Source: Ostrinia nubilalis
Lineage: Eukaryota > Arthropoda > Insecta > Lepidoptera > Crambidae
DNA length: 64,000 bases
NCBI RefSeq assembly: GCF_963855985.1
Contig: NC_087091.1
Span: 17,924,154-17,988,153, forward strand
Reading direction: 5' to 3'
Both the position numbers and the translations under genes were made by a program. Each line of letters opens with the position of its first letter. Position 1 is the stretch's first letter. Below are positions 11,474 through 21,073 of this stretch, piece by piece. The notes below the pieces were generated by a model. That model had not been told where the DNA came from. It searched no databases and saw only the letters and a list, made by a program, of their open reading frames with translations.

Positions 11474-12442
11474 TAAGAGAGCTTAAAATTTTAGTCCTCC
11501 TTAAATTCGATCCCTGTGTATTTACCTGCTCATCTACCTCGGTTACAGGTGTTGATATTGGTTTAATCTGTTAAATCCTACGTGACAATATCTAAGTTTA
11601 ACGTATTTTAATATCTAGTCGTTAGTGAGTGCTTTATTATTGAAAAACAGTTTTTTTTTGTTAACTTTGGCTCGAACTTGAAGTTTCATGTTCATAAACT
11701 CTGTATAAGATGCCCCCTTGCCACTACCGCAAGACAAACTACCAGACTAAACATTTCTGTCTGACTTATAACTTAGTAACGTCGACGAGGAGCAAGTTCC
11801 AACTTTGGTAATAACATGGTATCCCCTCAACTAAGTAAACATAATGTTCGGTAGATTAATGACGCTCTAGTTGGGCATGCTTTCATTGACTACTGAGTAC
11901 TAATTATTTACAGTTCAATGAACTAATTGTCGAAGTTAAATTAGACCAAGGTCTTATCAGGCGACACACTGTCGTAATAACTTCACGTTAGAGTCAGATT
12001 TTCAAATTTAAATCTCTACTTATTAGGATTTTGCTAAAGAATCCACGTAAGCGTGTCTGCCATATGATTTTTAAAATGTATTATGCATCAGTAGAATGAG
12101 TTCAAACTTGCTAAAACTATTTATTTCTAAAACTCAATTAAAAAATAAGTGTTATTATTAAATGAATAACTTATGAGAAAAGTGTACTTACATTATAGTG
12201 AAGTAGTATTTTAATGATGAGGGTGAATGGACTTTACCTGTCTAGCTCGTTATTTCATATCTAAAATTATTTACGCAAACAAAGCCTGACTAAGGGGACG
12301 TACTTAAAAGGGACGTACGGCACCTTGAAAGGGCCAATAACCTAATAAAGAAATTGAATTTCAAAGGCGTGCAAACTGAACCCTACACAAACTTGTTACC
12401 GATCTAAATATAATATTTTGATTTCGTGTGAATTTATGACTA

Positions 12443-12570
12443 GGTGGACCGACGATCTGGTGAAGGTCGCGGCAGGTGCCTGGATGCGGGCGGCTGGTCA
12501 GACTGCAGGACTGGTCTTTGGGGAATGCCTTTGTAAAGCTGTGGACTTTATTCGGCTGAAACGAGCGAAC
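12443..12570 (+). mobile_element. RTE retroposon 3' end inserted at the stop codon of the ppk gene
   Basis: Encodes on + the degenerate C-terminus typical of RTE ORF2 (TRWTDDLVKVAA..WMRAAG) and ends GGCTGAAACGAGCGAAC, the usual RTE tail. It is flanked by 13-bp direct repeats that match at 12 of 13 positions: GAATTTATGACTA (12430-12442) and GAATTAATGACTA (12571-12583), read as a target-site duplication. Confidence 0.75.
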
Positions 12571-12573
12571 GAA

Positions 12574-12779
12574 TTAATGACTAAAGGATAGTTTTTTACT
12601 ACCGTTCGTGAATTTAAAGGACAATTTGGATGCAAACTCTTCCTTCTTCAGCTTTCTCTTGCGAGATTCCTTCTTGGTGATGATCACGCAGTAGGCGAGG
12701 TCGATGATGAACCACAGCAGCTCTATGATGCTGATGATGGACCCGCCCACGCAGAGGCCGAATATCCCTCCGAGGTTTG
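12574..12779 (-). CDS. ppk gene 1, exon 11: TM2, selectivity filter, C-terminus
   Basis: Acceptor CCAG at 12780-12781; joins exon 10 in phase 1. The peptide begins ANLGGIFGLCVGGSIISIIE, the pre-TM2 and TM2 signature of DEG/ENaC channels with the G-x-S-type filter, then a hydrophobic stretch to AYCVIITKK and a basic tail KKESRKRKLKKEE. The stop codon TAA (12576-12574) lies inside the target duplication of an RTE insertion. If the other copy of that duplication is ancestral, the frame would have run about 24 codons further. Confidence 0.9.
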
Positions 12780-12831
12780 CTGGACAATACAAAACGATAA
12801 TGTTCATAAAACCAAACATAATTATATCTTA

Positions 12832-13188
12832 CTAGCTGACCCGGCGAACTTCGTACCGCCTTAGCGTAGATATTTTCTTTATATTTTTTTCCGTAAAAAC
12901 CTTGTACAGAGTATTAGAAAACTACAAAAAAAAAATCAGCCAAATCGGTCAAGCCGTTTTCATGTTATGTCGTGACAACGAAAAACGGGTTTCATTTTTA
13001 TATATATAGACTAGCTGACCCGGCGAACTTCGTACCGCCTTAGCGTAGATATTTTCTTTATATTTTTTTCCGTAAAAACCTTGTACAGAGTATTAGAAAA
13101 CTACAAAAAAAAATCAGCCAAATCGGTCAAGCCGTTTTCATGTTATGTCGTGACAACGAAAAACGGGTTTCATTTTTATATATATAGA
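12832..13188 (+). repeat. Two tandem copies of an RTE-like 3' unit (about 179 bp each)
   Basis: 12832-13010 and 13011-13188 are nearly identical, differing by one A in a poly(A) run. Each starts CTAGCTGACCCGGCGAAC and ends in TATATATAGA. This GACCCGGCGAACTTCGTACC repeat is a common moth retroposon tail; direct head-to-tail duplication is unusual. It lies in intron 10 of ppk gene 1. Confidence 0.85.
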
Positions 13189-13534
13189 TATCACTCATAG
13201 GCTTGTGTAACTTATTATTTTATTCTACTTGTATCATAAATAAGCTGTATGTTTTCCTAATAAAGAAAATAAATAAATAAATAAATATCTCTCGCCGGGT
13301 TTCAATGTTCAATTACAGTTGACGCAAAATTTTTGGTAGATGTAAGCATAGCTAATTGGTAAAGAATATACGGAATTTGATTAGACTTTACAGTATATTA
13401 CATCTAAATAATATAGGATTTACAACGATCTGCGACAAGCTAAATTTCACGCAGGCGAAGCCGTGAGTAAAAGCTACTAATTTATATTATTACATTTATA
13501 CCTTCATATTTACACTACAAAAACATAACTCTAA

Positions 13535-13722
13535 GGCGATTATCACACTGCACCGCGCTCCGCCGCGGTACGCGGGACGACAGATTAAATCATTATTATG
13601 CAAGTACCTCAGTTTGTATAGAAAACGCGCGGCACAATACACTGACAACGCGTTTGCGCGCGGGATTCGTTATATGTCGCCACGCGGACCGCGGCGGAGC
13701 GCGGTGCAGTGTGATAATCGCC
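13535..13722. mobile_element. 188-bp MITE with long GC-rich inverted ends and TAA duplication
   Basis: Inverted ends about 35 bp long: GGCGATTATCACACTGCACC at left, mirrored by GGTGCAGTGTGATAATCGCC at right, continuing into CGCGCTCCGCCGCGG. TAA flanks at 13532-13534 and 13723-13725. Harbinger-type, in intron 10 of ppk gene 1. Confidence 0.85.
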
Positions 13723-13746
13723 TAACACCAGGTACAGTGAATTTAC

Positions 13747-13844
13747 CTAGCATTTGGTCCCACGAGTAAAGCACCTCCCGCCGATACTTCATGCAAGAGT
13801 TATCGGCGAAATGTACCAGAAACCAGCTGTAGTGGCTTGACGAC
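13747..13844 (-). CDS. ppk gene 1, exon 10
   Basis: 98 nt, phase 2 in and phase 1 out. The peptide reads SSSHYSWFLVHFADNSCMKY, then RREVLYSWDQML. The pattern V-x-F-x-D-x-x-C-x-K-Y-R-R-x-V-L-Y-S-W-D-Q is the conserved pre-TM2 palm segment of insect ppk channels. Confidence 0.9.
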
Positions 13845-14199
13845 CTGAAAGAAGGCTTTACGGGTACTCTGACTTGACTTCAACTTATTATAATAGCCGC
13901 CCAATTCTGTGGAAGCGGTATTCAAACGTGAAATGATGGATGGTAGTCTAAATATTATGAAATGTTACAATGAAACGTTGAAAGCATTGATTTTGGTAAC
14001 GGACCTTAAAAGAGTACGATTTATTTCCACTGATATCATTATACTTGCACAATATTGTACGAATTATAGGTCTATTACTTTATGCTTTACGTGAAAAGTG
14101 GAAAATGTATCGCCATACAGAATTTAATTCTCATTAGCGACACTGTTGATTTAATTAGGTATTTGAGATTTAAAGTAAAAAGTATTTATTATTTCACCA

Positions 14200-14380
14200 G
14201 TGTGCTTACCATGAGTTTACGTTAGGTGTGCTCGTTAGCGACTGCGTAAAAATATGACATTAAATGTATGACATATTGTGTAGCGCCCCTAGCGGCTACT
14301 TTCGAGAAATAAAATCATCATAGATTTTATTGACGTATTCGCTAGCGAGCACACCTAACGTAAACTCATGGTAAGCACAC
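14200..14380. mobile_element. About 180-bp MITE with 45-bp inverted ends
   Basis: TGTGCTTACCATGAGTTTAC is mirrored by GTAAACTCATGGTAAGCACA, and the inverted match continues inward through GTTAGGTGTGCTCGTTAGCG. The core CATTAAATGTATGACAT..GCGCCCCTAGCGG is shared with the copy at 38.69-38.83 kb. Lies in intron 9 of ppk gene 1. Confidence 0.75.
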
Positions 14381-14696
14381 AGTATAGTTTAATGTTTCTC
14401 ATTCCTTATTACGTCTTCTTTAAACTTATGTTTCTTAAGTGCTTTTAATATCAAAATAACTTTTAATATTTTTATGTGTATTTGTTAAAGATAAGTGAGA
14501 TGTAAGCTGGGAAAAAATACCATCGATATTCGAATGTGTTATTTTTTAGATAAAAAAAAATAGATGTCCATTCCAATATTTTCTGAGCGGAGCGCTCAGT
14601 TCTCAGAAGGGTCATCAGTACGAATTTATACTGTGGCTGCTCATTTTTCAGTAACAATTGGGATAACCCAACCATAAATAATTTAAATACACTTAC

Positions 14697-14778
14697 GCGC
14701 TTTCCTTCTCCCGCCTGATGTATTTCACGTACGTTTCGTACTCGACGTAGTCGCACTTTTGGTAACATCCACTTTCAA
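14697..14778 (-). CDS. ppk gene 1, exon 9
   Basis: 82 nt, phase 1 in and phase 2 out; acceptor CTTACAG, donor GTAAGT. The peptide is VESGCYQKCDYVEYETYVKY, then IRREKESA. C-x-x-x-C followed by Y-x-x-Y-x-V fits the C-terminal Cys region of the ppk extracellular domain. Confidence 0.85.
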
Positions 14779-15091
14779 CTGTAAGGTCTTTGAGCGTGGA
14801 TATCATTGTTACTGAAAAATTAATAAAATAACACCAATTTATTCTCTGTAAGCATTAGCATAAAAAGTTATTCAACTCTTTTTATTGGCATTGCTAGTCT
14901 GTAGGTGTGACAAATTCGTATTAAATTGCCTGACCGATTCTAAAAAAATCGCTTAAGGTATCGCTACACTACCTCTGGAAAATATTATTATTCTGCCAAG
15001 CGCTAATGCCTAAAGTATAAAATCTGAACTAAGATAACCTAAATACGAGTATACGTCAGTTATTCAACACTAAAAATGTAATACCCTAGAT

Positions 15092-15327
15092 CAGTCTTTC
15101 CCAAAGTGGGCGATAACGCCCCCTTGTGGGCGCTGCAGGCCTAAAGGGGGGCGGTACGAGACCCAGAAAAAAAATCGGGACGTTGTGTAGAGGCTTGGGA
15201 GGCGTCATCTACTAGGAGGACTCTTAGACATCGACTGAGCTCGACTCTTGACTACAAAAATAGGGGGCGCTAAAAAATAATTTATTCTTAAAGTGGGCAG
15301 TAGACTAAATAAGTTTGGGAACCACTG
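15092..15327. mobile_element. hAT-type MITE, 236 bp, 8-bp target duplication
   Basis: Flanked by CCCTAGAT at 15084-15091 and 15328-15335. Ends CAGTCTTTCCCAAAGTGGGC and AAGTTTGGGAACCACTG; CAGTGGTTCCCAAA is a classic hAT terminal sequence. No transposase. Intron 8 of ppk gene 1. Confidence 0.9.
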
Positions 15328-15672
15328 CCCTAGATAGTAAGATTCTTATTAGCTAGATAAAATTGAAGTTTTATTATTCAAGAACAAGTTTAGTAAATTA
15401 TTTCTCAGAATTTCTGAAATGGAAAAATAAAGGACTTAACCTTTACCTAACTAAGGTAAGCTACTTATTTACATCACTTACTTATTTCGGCTTATTTCTA
15501 GAGATAATGAAATGAAATATACAATTATTACTAGCTCTTAATTTGTAAAAAGAAACTAGAGAAAATAGAACCAAATAATATCTGATCGTCAATGTAAAAT
15601 TATTTTCAGAATAAGCGCCACTTTCAGTTTTTCAGACTAGCTGTCATGTAAAAAGAAAATACATTTTCTTAC

Positions 15673-15744
15673 CTAAAGTACTATGAACGCAAAAAAGTCT
15701 GTCCCAAGTACATTTAGTTGTAATCGCCACTTGTAACTCTTCAG
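15673..15744 (-). CDS. ppk gene 1, exon 8
   Basis: 72 nt, phase 1 in and out; acceptor ATTCTAG, donor GTAAGA. The peptide with the joined Ser is SEELQVAITTKCTWDRLFCV, then HSTL. It carries two Cys of the extracellular domain. Small exon found by phase and position between stronger exons 7 and 9. Confidence 0.8.
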   Translation of the reverse strand: MKSYKWRLQLNVLGTDFFAFIVL

Positions 15745-15877
15745 CTAGAATGGTAAAAGAAATTTGCATTTTAGCTCGGAGTGAAGTTGTAATGGAAGTA
15801 AATATTGGATTATTTAACATTTTCAACAGAAACTGCACTTTTGCTAAATTGAGAGTCTTTAAAAATATAATACTTAC

Positions 15878-15974
15878 AAGTATAGTTGAAAGGTACACAT
15901 CGACAACTGTCAACAACTTTCTGAAATATCGCCACAGTCAGGCATCCTTGATAGAAATCAAAAATATTATTTTC
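15878..15974 (-). CDS. ppk gene 1, exon 7
   Basis: 97 nt, phase 0 in and phase 1 out; acceptor TTTTTCAG, donor GTAAGT. The peptide starts ENNIFDFYQGCLTVAIFQKV and continues VDSCRCVPFNYT. C-x-C-x-P-F is the hallmark C(R/N)C-P motif of DEG/ENaC extracellular domains. Confidence 0.88.
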
Positions 15975-16183
15975 CTGAAAAATAACAATACAATTTGTTA
16001 AAAAAGCACACAAATTTTGTCATGAAAGTACACGTGTCTACTGTACTAAATAAACAAAAAATACTTATTTCAAGCCTACAATGCAGTTGTAATTAGATAG
16101 TAAATTATGTATGACAGGTCAGCCTTATCAGGGTTGCCTACAAGCCCATTTTAAAATTCACTCATATAATGTAAAATAGAAGA

Positions 16184-16555
16184 TTAGATGAATCTCGTAT
16201 TGATCTAGTTTATAACTCTTCCTCCATTCCAGAACCTTTCTGCCCCATCGGCCGTCAGTTCTGCGTACTATGTGCCCTGCCCATTGCCACTTCAGCTTGC
16301 TAATACGTCGGGCTATGTCAGCGACTTTGGTTCGTTTACGGATCTCCTCATTTCTGATTCGATCTCGCAAAGAAACACCAAGCATACCGGAAAACCACCA
16401 CCCACCACCTACAAGGTGGACCGACGACATCGTAAAGGTAGCAGGGAAGCGCTGGACGCAGGCCGCTACCAATCGATCAACATGGAAAGCATTGGGGGAG
16501 GCCTATGTTCAGCAGTGGACGTCCTGTGGCTGAAATGATGATGATGATGATGATA
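16184..16555. mobile_element. RTE 3' fragment with internal inversion (twin-priming-like)
   Basis: 16184-16380 encodes on the minus strand ISKLKWQWAGHIVRRTDGRW and flanks (RTE ORF2 near its end). 16385-16533 encodes on the plus strand the next part, PPTRWTDDIVKVAGKRW to EAYVQQWTSCG, followed by (TGA)n at 16537-16553. In an intact RTE these segments are collinear, so the 5' segment has been inverted against the 3' segment. Intron 6 of ppk gene 1. Confidence 0.75.
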
Positions 16556-17779
16556 ACTTTTCCACCTTTGGAATACGAATAAAAAAGTAACTAACATGAA
16601 TTTCATCATGGCAATTCATTTGATAATAATGCAGGATTTAAAATGTTTATATTATGACTTGGTAAAACCTAAACCTTTTTTGCACCAGGGTCATCAAATT
16701 AGAAATCTAGTTTGCTGTAAGTAAAAAAAACATCAACTTAAGAACGACTCAGAAATAAGACGCTAAAAGGTAATTTATTTCCACTCGAGTCTGTGCGAGT
16801 AACACCTGCAACTCTGTAATTTCCGAGCAAATGGACCGCGAATATTCGGTTTAGCTCGGACGGGGCGGCAGATGTTACGCGAATATCGCTCTGTCCAATA
16901 CCTACACTGTATTTGATTTGCACGGATTAGTGTACAGTGACAATGTGTGTATTGACACTTGATAGGGCAGTGGTGCGGTAAATCACGTTAAACCCAATCG
17001 GTCCGTCGAGATCCGTTTGATTCAAACGCGGAAGTGTCGCTTTAAAATTGGCTGAGAGATTCTGGGAAACACTCTGGCCTGGACTTCTGGGAAACACTTT
17101 GTGTACCCTCCTCTTAGTAACACAAGGCTCCTTTGTTTGAGGCCGTGACATTGTCGTGGTATTAACCTATCAAGTACAAGCCAATCCAGGCATAATAGAA
17201 ACCGAGGCTGGCTGTCTCATGCGACGGGTTAGGGTTAAGGATTAATTAATTTCCAGAACTGAACATTTCAGACCTAGGTATTTACCTGTTTTAAAAACAT
17301 TTTAAGAGTATATTCGTTAAATTAAATTTATAATTAAGTTTATTACTTGAGAATTCCTGGATTGATTAAGGTTAAGGTTTATTCATCAAAATTGGTTTTT
17401 TACAGTGATTTCTTTTTTTCAGTTGACATTTTCCATGGCATTTTTATGTGCTTTTGGATCACTCTTAAATATAAATAACCGTTCATGAAACGCATAATAA
17501 CCGCAAAACATTTTAAATTGGCTAATAGAATGCTTCGGGAAACGATTACGCTTTTTCTTCGGCCTGAAAATGGCTTCACTCGCTAAATCCCGACTTTTTG
17601 TGGCGCAACACAACTCAACTGACAGCTGGGATGCTTACGCTACACTAGTAGAGAGTCGATAAGCTATAAAATTATACGTAAAATCTAGTCCACAGTTAGC
17701 TTTTATAGTAAGTATTCACTTGTACATGAGTACAATGAAAAGTAAACTATGAAGCTATGAATAATAAGCAAACTATGAA

Positions 17780-17828
17780 GTTTTGCACATTATTGTGTCT
17801 TGATCAAAGTCACAATAATGTGCAAAAC
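17780..17828. repeat. Perfect 18-bp hairpin
   Basis: GTTTTGCACATTATTGTG (17780-17797) and its exact inverse CACAATAATGTGCAAAAC (17811-17828) around a 13-base loop. Lies in intron 6 of ppk gene 1. Could be a transposon remnant or a short RNA stem. Confidence 0.8.
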
Positions 17829-17984
17829 GTTTAACAGATACGAGTATGAATGATGACTATGAAGAGACTGACTGTCGAAAAAATCTAACATCATCTATAT
17901 TGACTTGCATTATTTACCTACGTTTAGAACTAACCCTTGAGGAACCGGTGAGGAAGACGGTAGGCGGAAGTTTGCATTGTGCGG

Positions 17985-18070
17985 TCCACACACCTTATGA
18001 CCGCAGTCTGTGGAGTAACACTATCTGTGGTCGCGATCCTCACCAGTGAGGGACCGAGGAAGAAAAAGAA
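17985..18070. repeat. Interspersed repeat, shared with 35545-35630
   Basis: ATGACCGCAGTCTGTGGAG, TCGCGATCCTCACCAGTGAG and GGACCGAGGAAGAA occur in the same order at 35.55 kb. Probably the tail of an unidentified retroposon. Confidence 0.6.
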
Positions 18071-18636
18071 GAACTGATGATTCTGATTATGATTCTGAAC
18101 TAACCCTAAACACTGTAGAATATTTGTAGTTGTTGCATATCTGATTTTAAATACTACCGTTAATTTTAAGTTATTCCTTGGATGCAGTATAACATCGTCC
18201 TTACGATTGGCTCGCCCGCTGTTTTCAATTTATACTGCAGCATTTCCATCCCAGTGGAGCTTCAAAACGGCACATGTTTTGCGGTCCGCAGTCACTTGTT
18301 TAGAATGGAACCGGACTAAGGCAAAAACTTGTGGACTTTTTTGTATGTAGCTGTTGAAATTATCTTTTTAAATCATAAATATTTATTTTAAGTATAACCT
18401 TTATTCCAAATTCAATAAGCTTCATTATACTATCATTTAAACTCATCAGAAGGAGCTACTAGAGAGGATATGGGTATGTAAATAACTCTACATTATTTCA
18501 CAATTTCAGCTTGTGACAGACCTTTGCAGTAAATCTCATCCAAGGAAAGCTACGTAAGTTCCTACGATGTCTGCCTTTTTATCCATATACTGCTAGCTAT
18601 ATTTTTGAGATCATCGGCTCTACGTACGTACTGCCT

Positions 18637-18974
18637 AATAATAAAAAGTAAAAAAACTAAAACCCAACTACGACAAAAAACGACGCTGAAAAAGTATAAA
18701 ACAAGATTTTCAGAATACTGAACTGAACAAAGTTGCTAATATAGTTGCATAGTAATTTTCATGTTTGGAAAACCGCAGTCACACGTTGTCAAAGTGCTAC
18801 GGTAGGTAGGTACTCGTATATGTAACGTGTGACTACGCCTTTCCAAACATGAAAATTACTATGCAACTATATTAGCAACTTTGTTCAGTTCAGTATTCTG
18901 AAAATCTTGTTTTATACTTTTTCAGCGTCGTTTTTTGTCGTAGTTGGGTTTTAGTTTTTTTACTTTTTATTATT
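18637..18974. repeat. Near-perfect inverted repeat: 152-bp arms, 34-bp loop
   Basis: Left arm 18637-18788 and right arm 18823-18974 are the same length and differ at three clustered positions only, near the loop, by eye. The arms start AATAATAAAAAGTAAAAAAAC and end GTCACACGTT. No reading frame. It sits in intron 6 of ppk gene 1, so the pre-mRNA would fold into a long double-stranded hairpin. Confidence 0.92.
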
Positions 18975-19362
18975 TGTACTATTTTGGTGATAAAGTGTAT
19001 TTGTGGCGCATAATATTACCAAAAGTTAAATTGATGAACTAATAAGTAGTAAAGAAGCTATGAACGCATAGATGTGAATTATATGCAATCAGCCCATGAA
19101 TACAGGTAAAGTCACAAGCAAATGCTAGTAATATATATATATTCAAAATGTACAAGTAAAGCGCTTTCAAATGATACCAAACACGGCATATTTATCTTAA
19201 CTTTATTTTTTTACTCTCTATGTTTTGTCCGCTAGAGGGCGCGACATTAGATTTTGTGAAACCCCATGTAGCCTATAACCAGCGGACAATTAAGACGCTT
19301 CTAATGATATGTCATTTGTCGAATTCTGTTAAGTAGTTTAGAAGTTACGAGGGTACACATGA

Positions 19363-19395
19363 ACATACATACATACATACATACATACATACATA
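19363..19395. repeat. (CATA)n microsatellite
   Basis: About eight CATA units, next to a retroposon-like tail (CCGCTAGAGGGCGCGACATT... TAGTTTAGAAGTTACGAGGG, about 19225-19360). Confidence 0.9.
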
Positions 19396-19606
19396 ACCTG
19401 TCAAAATCATAACCCTCCTTTTGCTTTGCCGCAGCCGGGACAGCGCTAGACGCCTACTTTTGCAGGAATACCTGACCTTAATAGAATTTCCTATTATAGA
19501 CCAAGTCTTGGCGAACGCATTGTAGGATGCCTCAAAGCATAACAGATAGATAGAGATATTTAATAGTCTTTCGCCATAACAACAATATTAACAGAATTGT
19601 TGTGTT

Positions 19607-19740
19607 CCGGCAGTTAGAGGTAAGATAGCCAGTTCCTCCGTGGTTGAGGATTCCGGGTGAAGCTCGCTTCCACGTTCGGCCTGATCGTCACTTACCATCA
19701 GGTGAGATACAGGCCAAGAGCTTCCTCGTTGTGGATAAAA
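19607..19740 (+). repeat. Interspersed repeat (TCCTCCGTGGTTGAGGATTCC type)
   Basis: Contains CCGTGGTTGAGGATTCCGG, GAAGCTCGCTTCCACGTTCG, CATCAGGTGAGATACAGG and TTGTGGATAAAAAAA. A decayed copy in the opposite orientation lies at 59078-59222. Likely a non-LTR or SINE tail; class not certain. Confidence 0.6.
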
Positions 19741-19771
19741 AAAGATCACTACATTAACCGAATTAACTCAC

Positions 19772-19933
19772 GTTGTTCAACAAGCACTTCCTGCTACCAA
19801 TAGGCAGATCCTTCACATTGTCGGAACTGTCGATCGCCCACACCTCCACGTTGACGTCGTAGAATGTGGACGCCGAGAGAGTGATGGAGCTGTCCAGAAT
19901 GGTGATGCTGTCCTTGTGGTCGAAGAGGTAGAG
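19772..19933 (-). CDS. ppk gene 1, exon 6
   Basis: 162 nt, 54 codons, phase 0 at both ends; acceptor TGTTCCAG, donor GTGAGT. Begins LYLFDHKDSITILDSSITLS and ends IGSRKCLLNN. The R-K-C-L element just before the next exon's acidic segment matches the ppk 'RKC' region. Exons 5 and 6 are separated by an 18-kb intron. Confidence 0.88.
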
Positions 19934-21073
19934 CTGGAACAGAAAATTAATCCCATTCATATTTTAAGTAATCGTGTATAACTACTCAATCGGATGTCAA
20001 CTGTGGTACCTATCTAATAAATAAATAATTTAAAGTAATAATTTTAAGTTAATTAAGCTATATTTTATTACAATAACTATACATCAATGATACTACAATT
20101 TAAGTAAAGCATCAAATAACAACCTGTATATTTTACAAGGTTTTGTATTTTTTTTTTATGAGGTTTTTTTTCGTCTGGCAGCCCTGCCTGTCAGACGTAC
20201 TTAGATCAGCTGTTAGATTAATTTTAAGATAAAATTATAAAATAGTCGTATTAATGTATCAAAATACACTTAATTAGTTAAATAAATGTGTAAATATCGT
20301 GTACAAGTGTTTGCAAAACTGGACTTTGTGTAAACACATAGTTTTATGGAGATAAAATCGGCGACCAAATTGACAGCTACGACCAACGTACAAAATTAAA
20401 TCGGAGCCACCGTTTAAACCAGGGGAGTACTGTTTTCAAAAATACTGTTTACTTTAGGTCTAAATATTTTAAATATTAATTTTGTATTTCAAAATAATTG
20501 ATATTGCAATCTGTTTGAGGTTATATTTTTGTGGTTTTCAATCATTAAACATTGCTTTGTCACTTTCTTTATGGGAAGTAAATTGCAATCAAACAGTACA
20601 ACAATATACTCCACAAACCTCATGAAAGTGAGATTCTATACAATTCATTACGATTCGGCTCTGTTGTGCCTCTCTTTACTTGACAATAAGTGGAAGTAAA
20701 GTTGAAGATAACAACACCTTGGCCGCAGACAAACTTACTCAGCACACTCAACAATATACTTTTTGACACCCCACACATCTTTTGTTTGTTTGATTGTGTA
20801 AATTGTTAATAGGTAGTAAGATGTAATTTTAAACCTTGTTGAAAGCTAAAAATATTACCCGCAGAAAAAAAATACAGTATAGTTTTCAATATTACTATTT
20901 GATTAATAATAATTTATAAAAAACTTTTCATGATAGTTGCATTTTGTGGAGTTAAAATTATAACTAAAGCTTAAAATTTCAAATTATAACTGTTATAACT
21001 CGTACCCCCTATTTTGCATAAATATCCACTGTACACTTCCTTTGGATAATTTCAGACAAAAACCACATTCAAC

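Noticed and set aside
16270..16538. Two overlapping 87-88-codon plus-strand frames
   Set aside because: They are frames across the inverted RTE fragment, not a host gene.
17419..17613. 64-codon minus-strand frame, somewhat less AT-rich
   Set aside because: No phase-compatible place in the ppk gene and no recognised motif.
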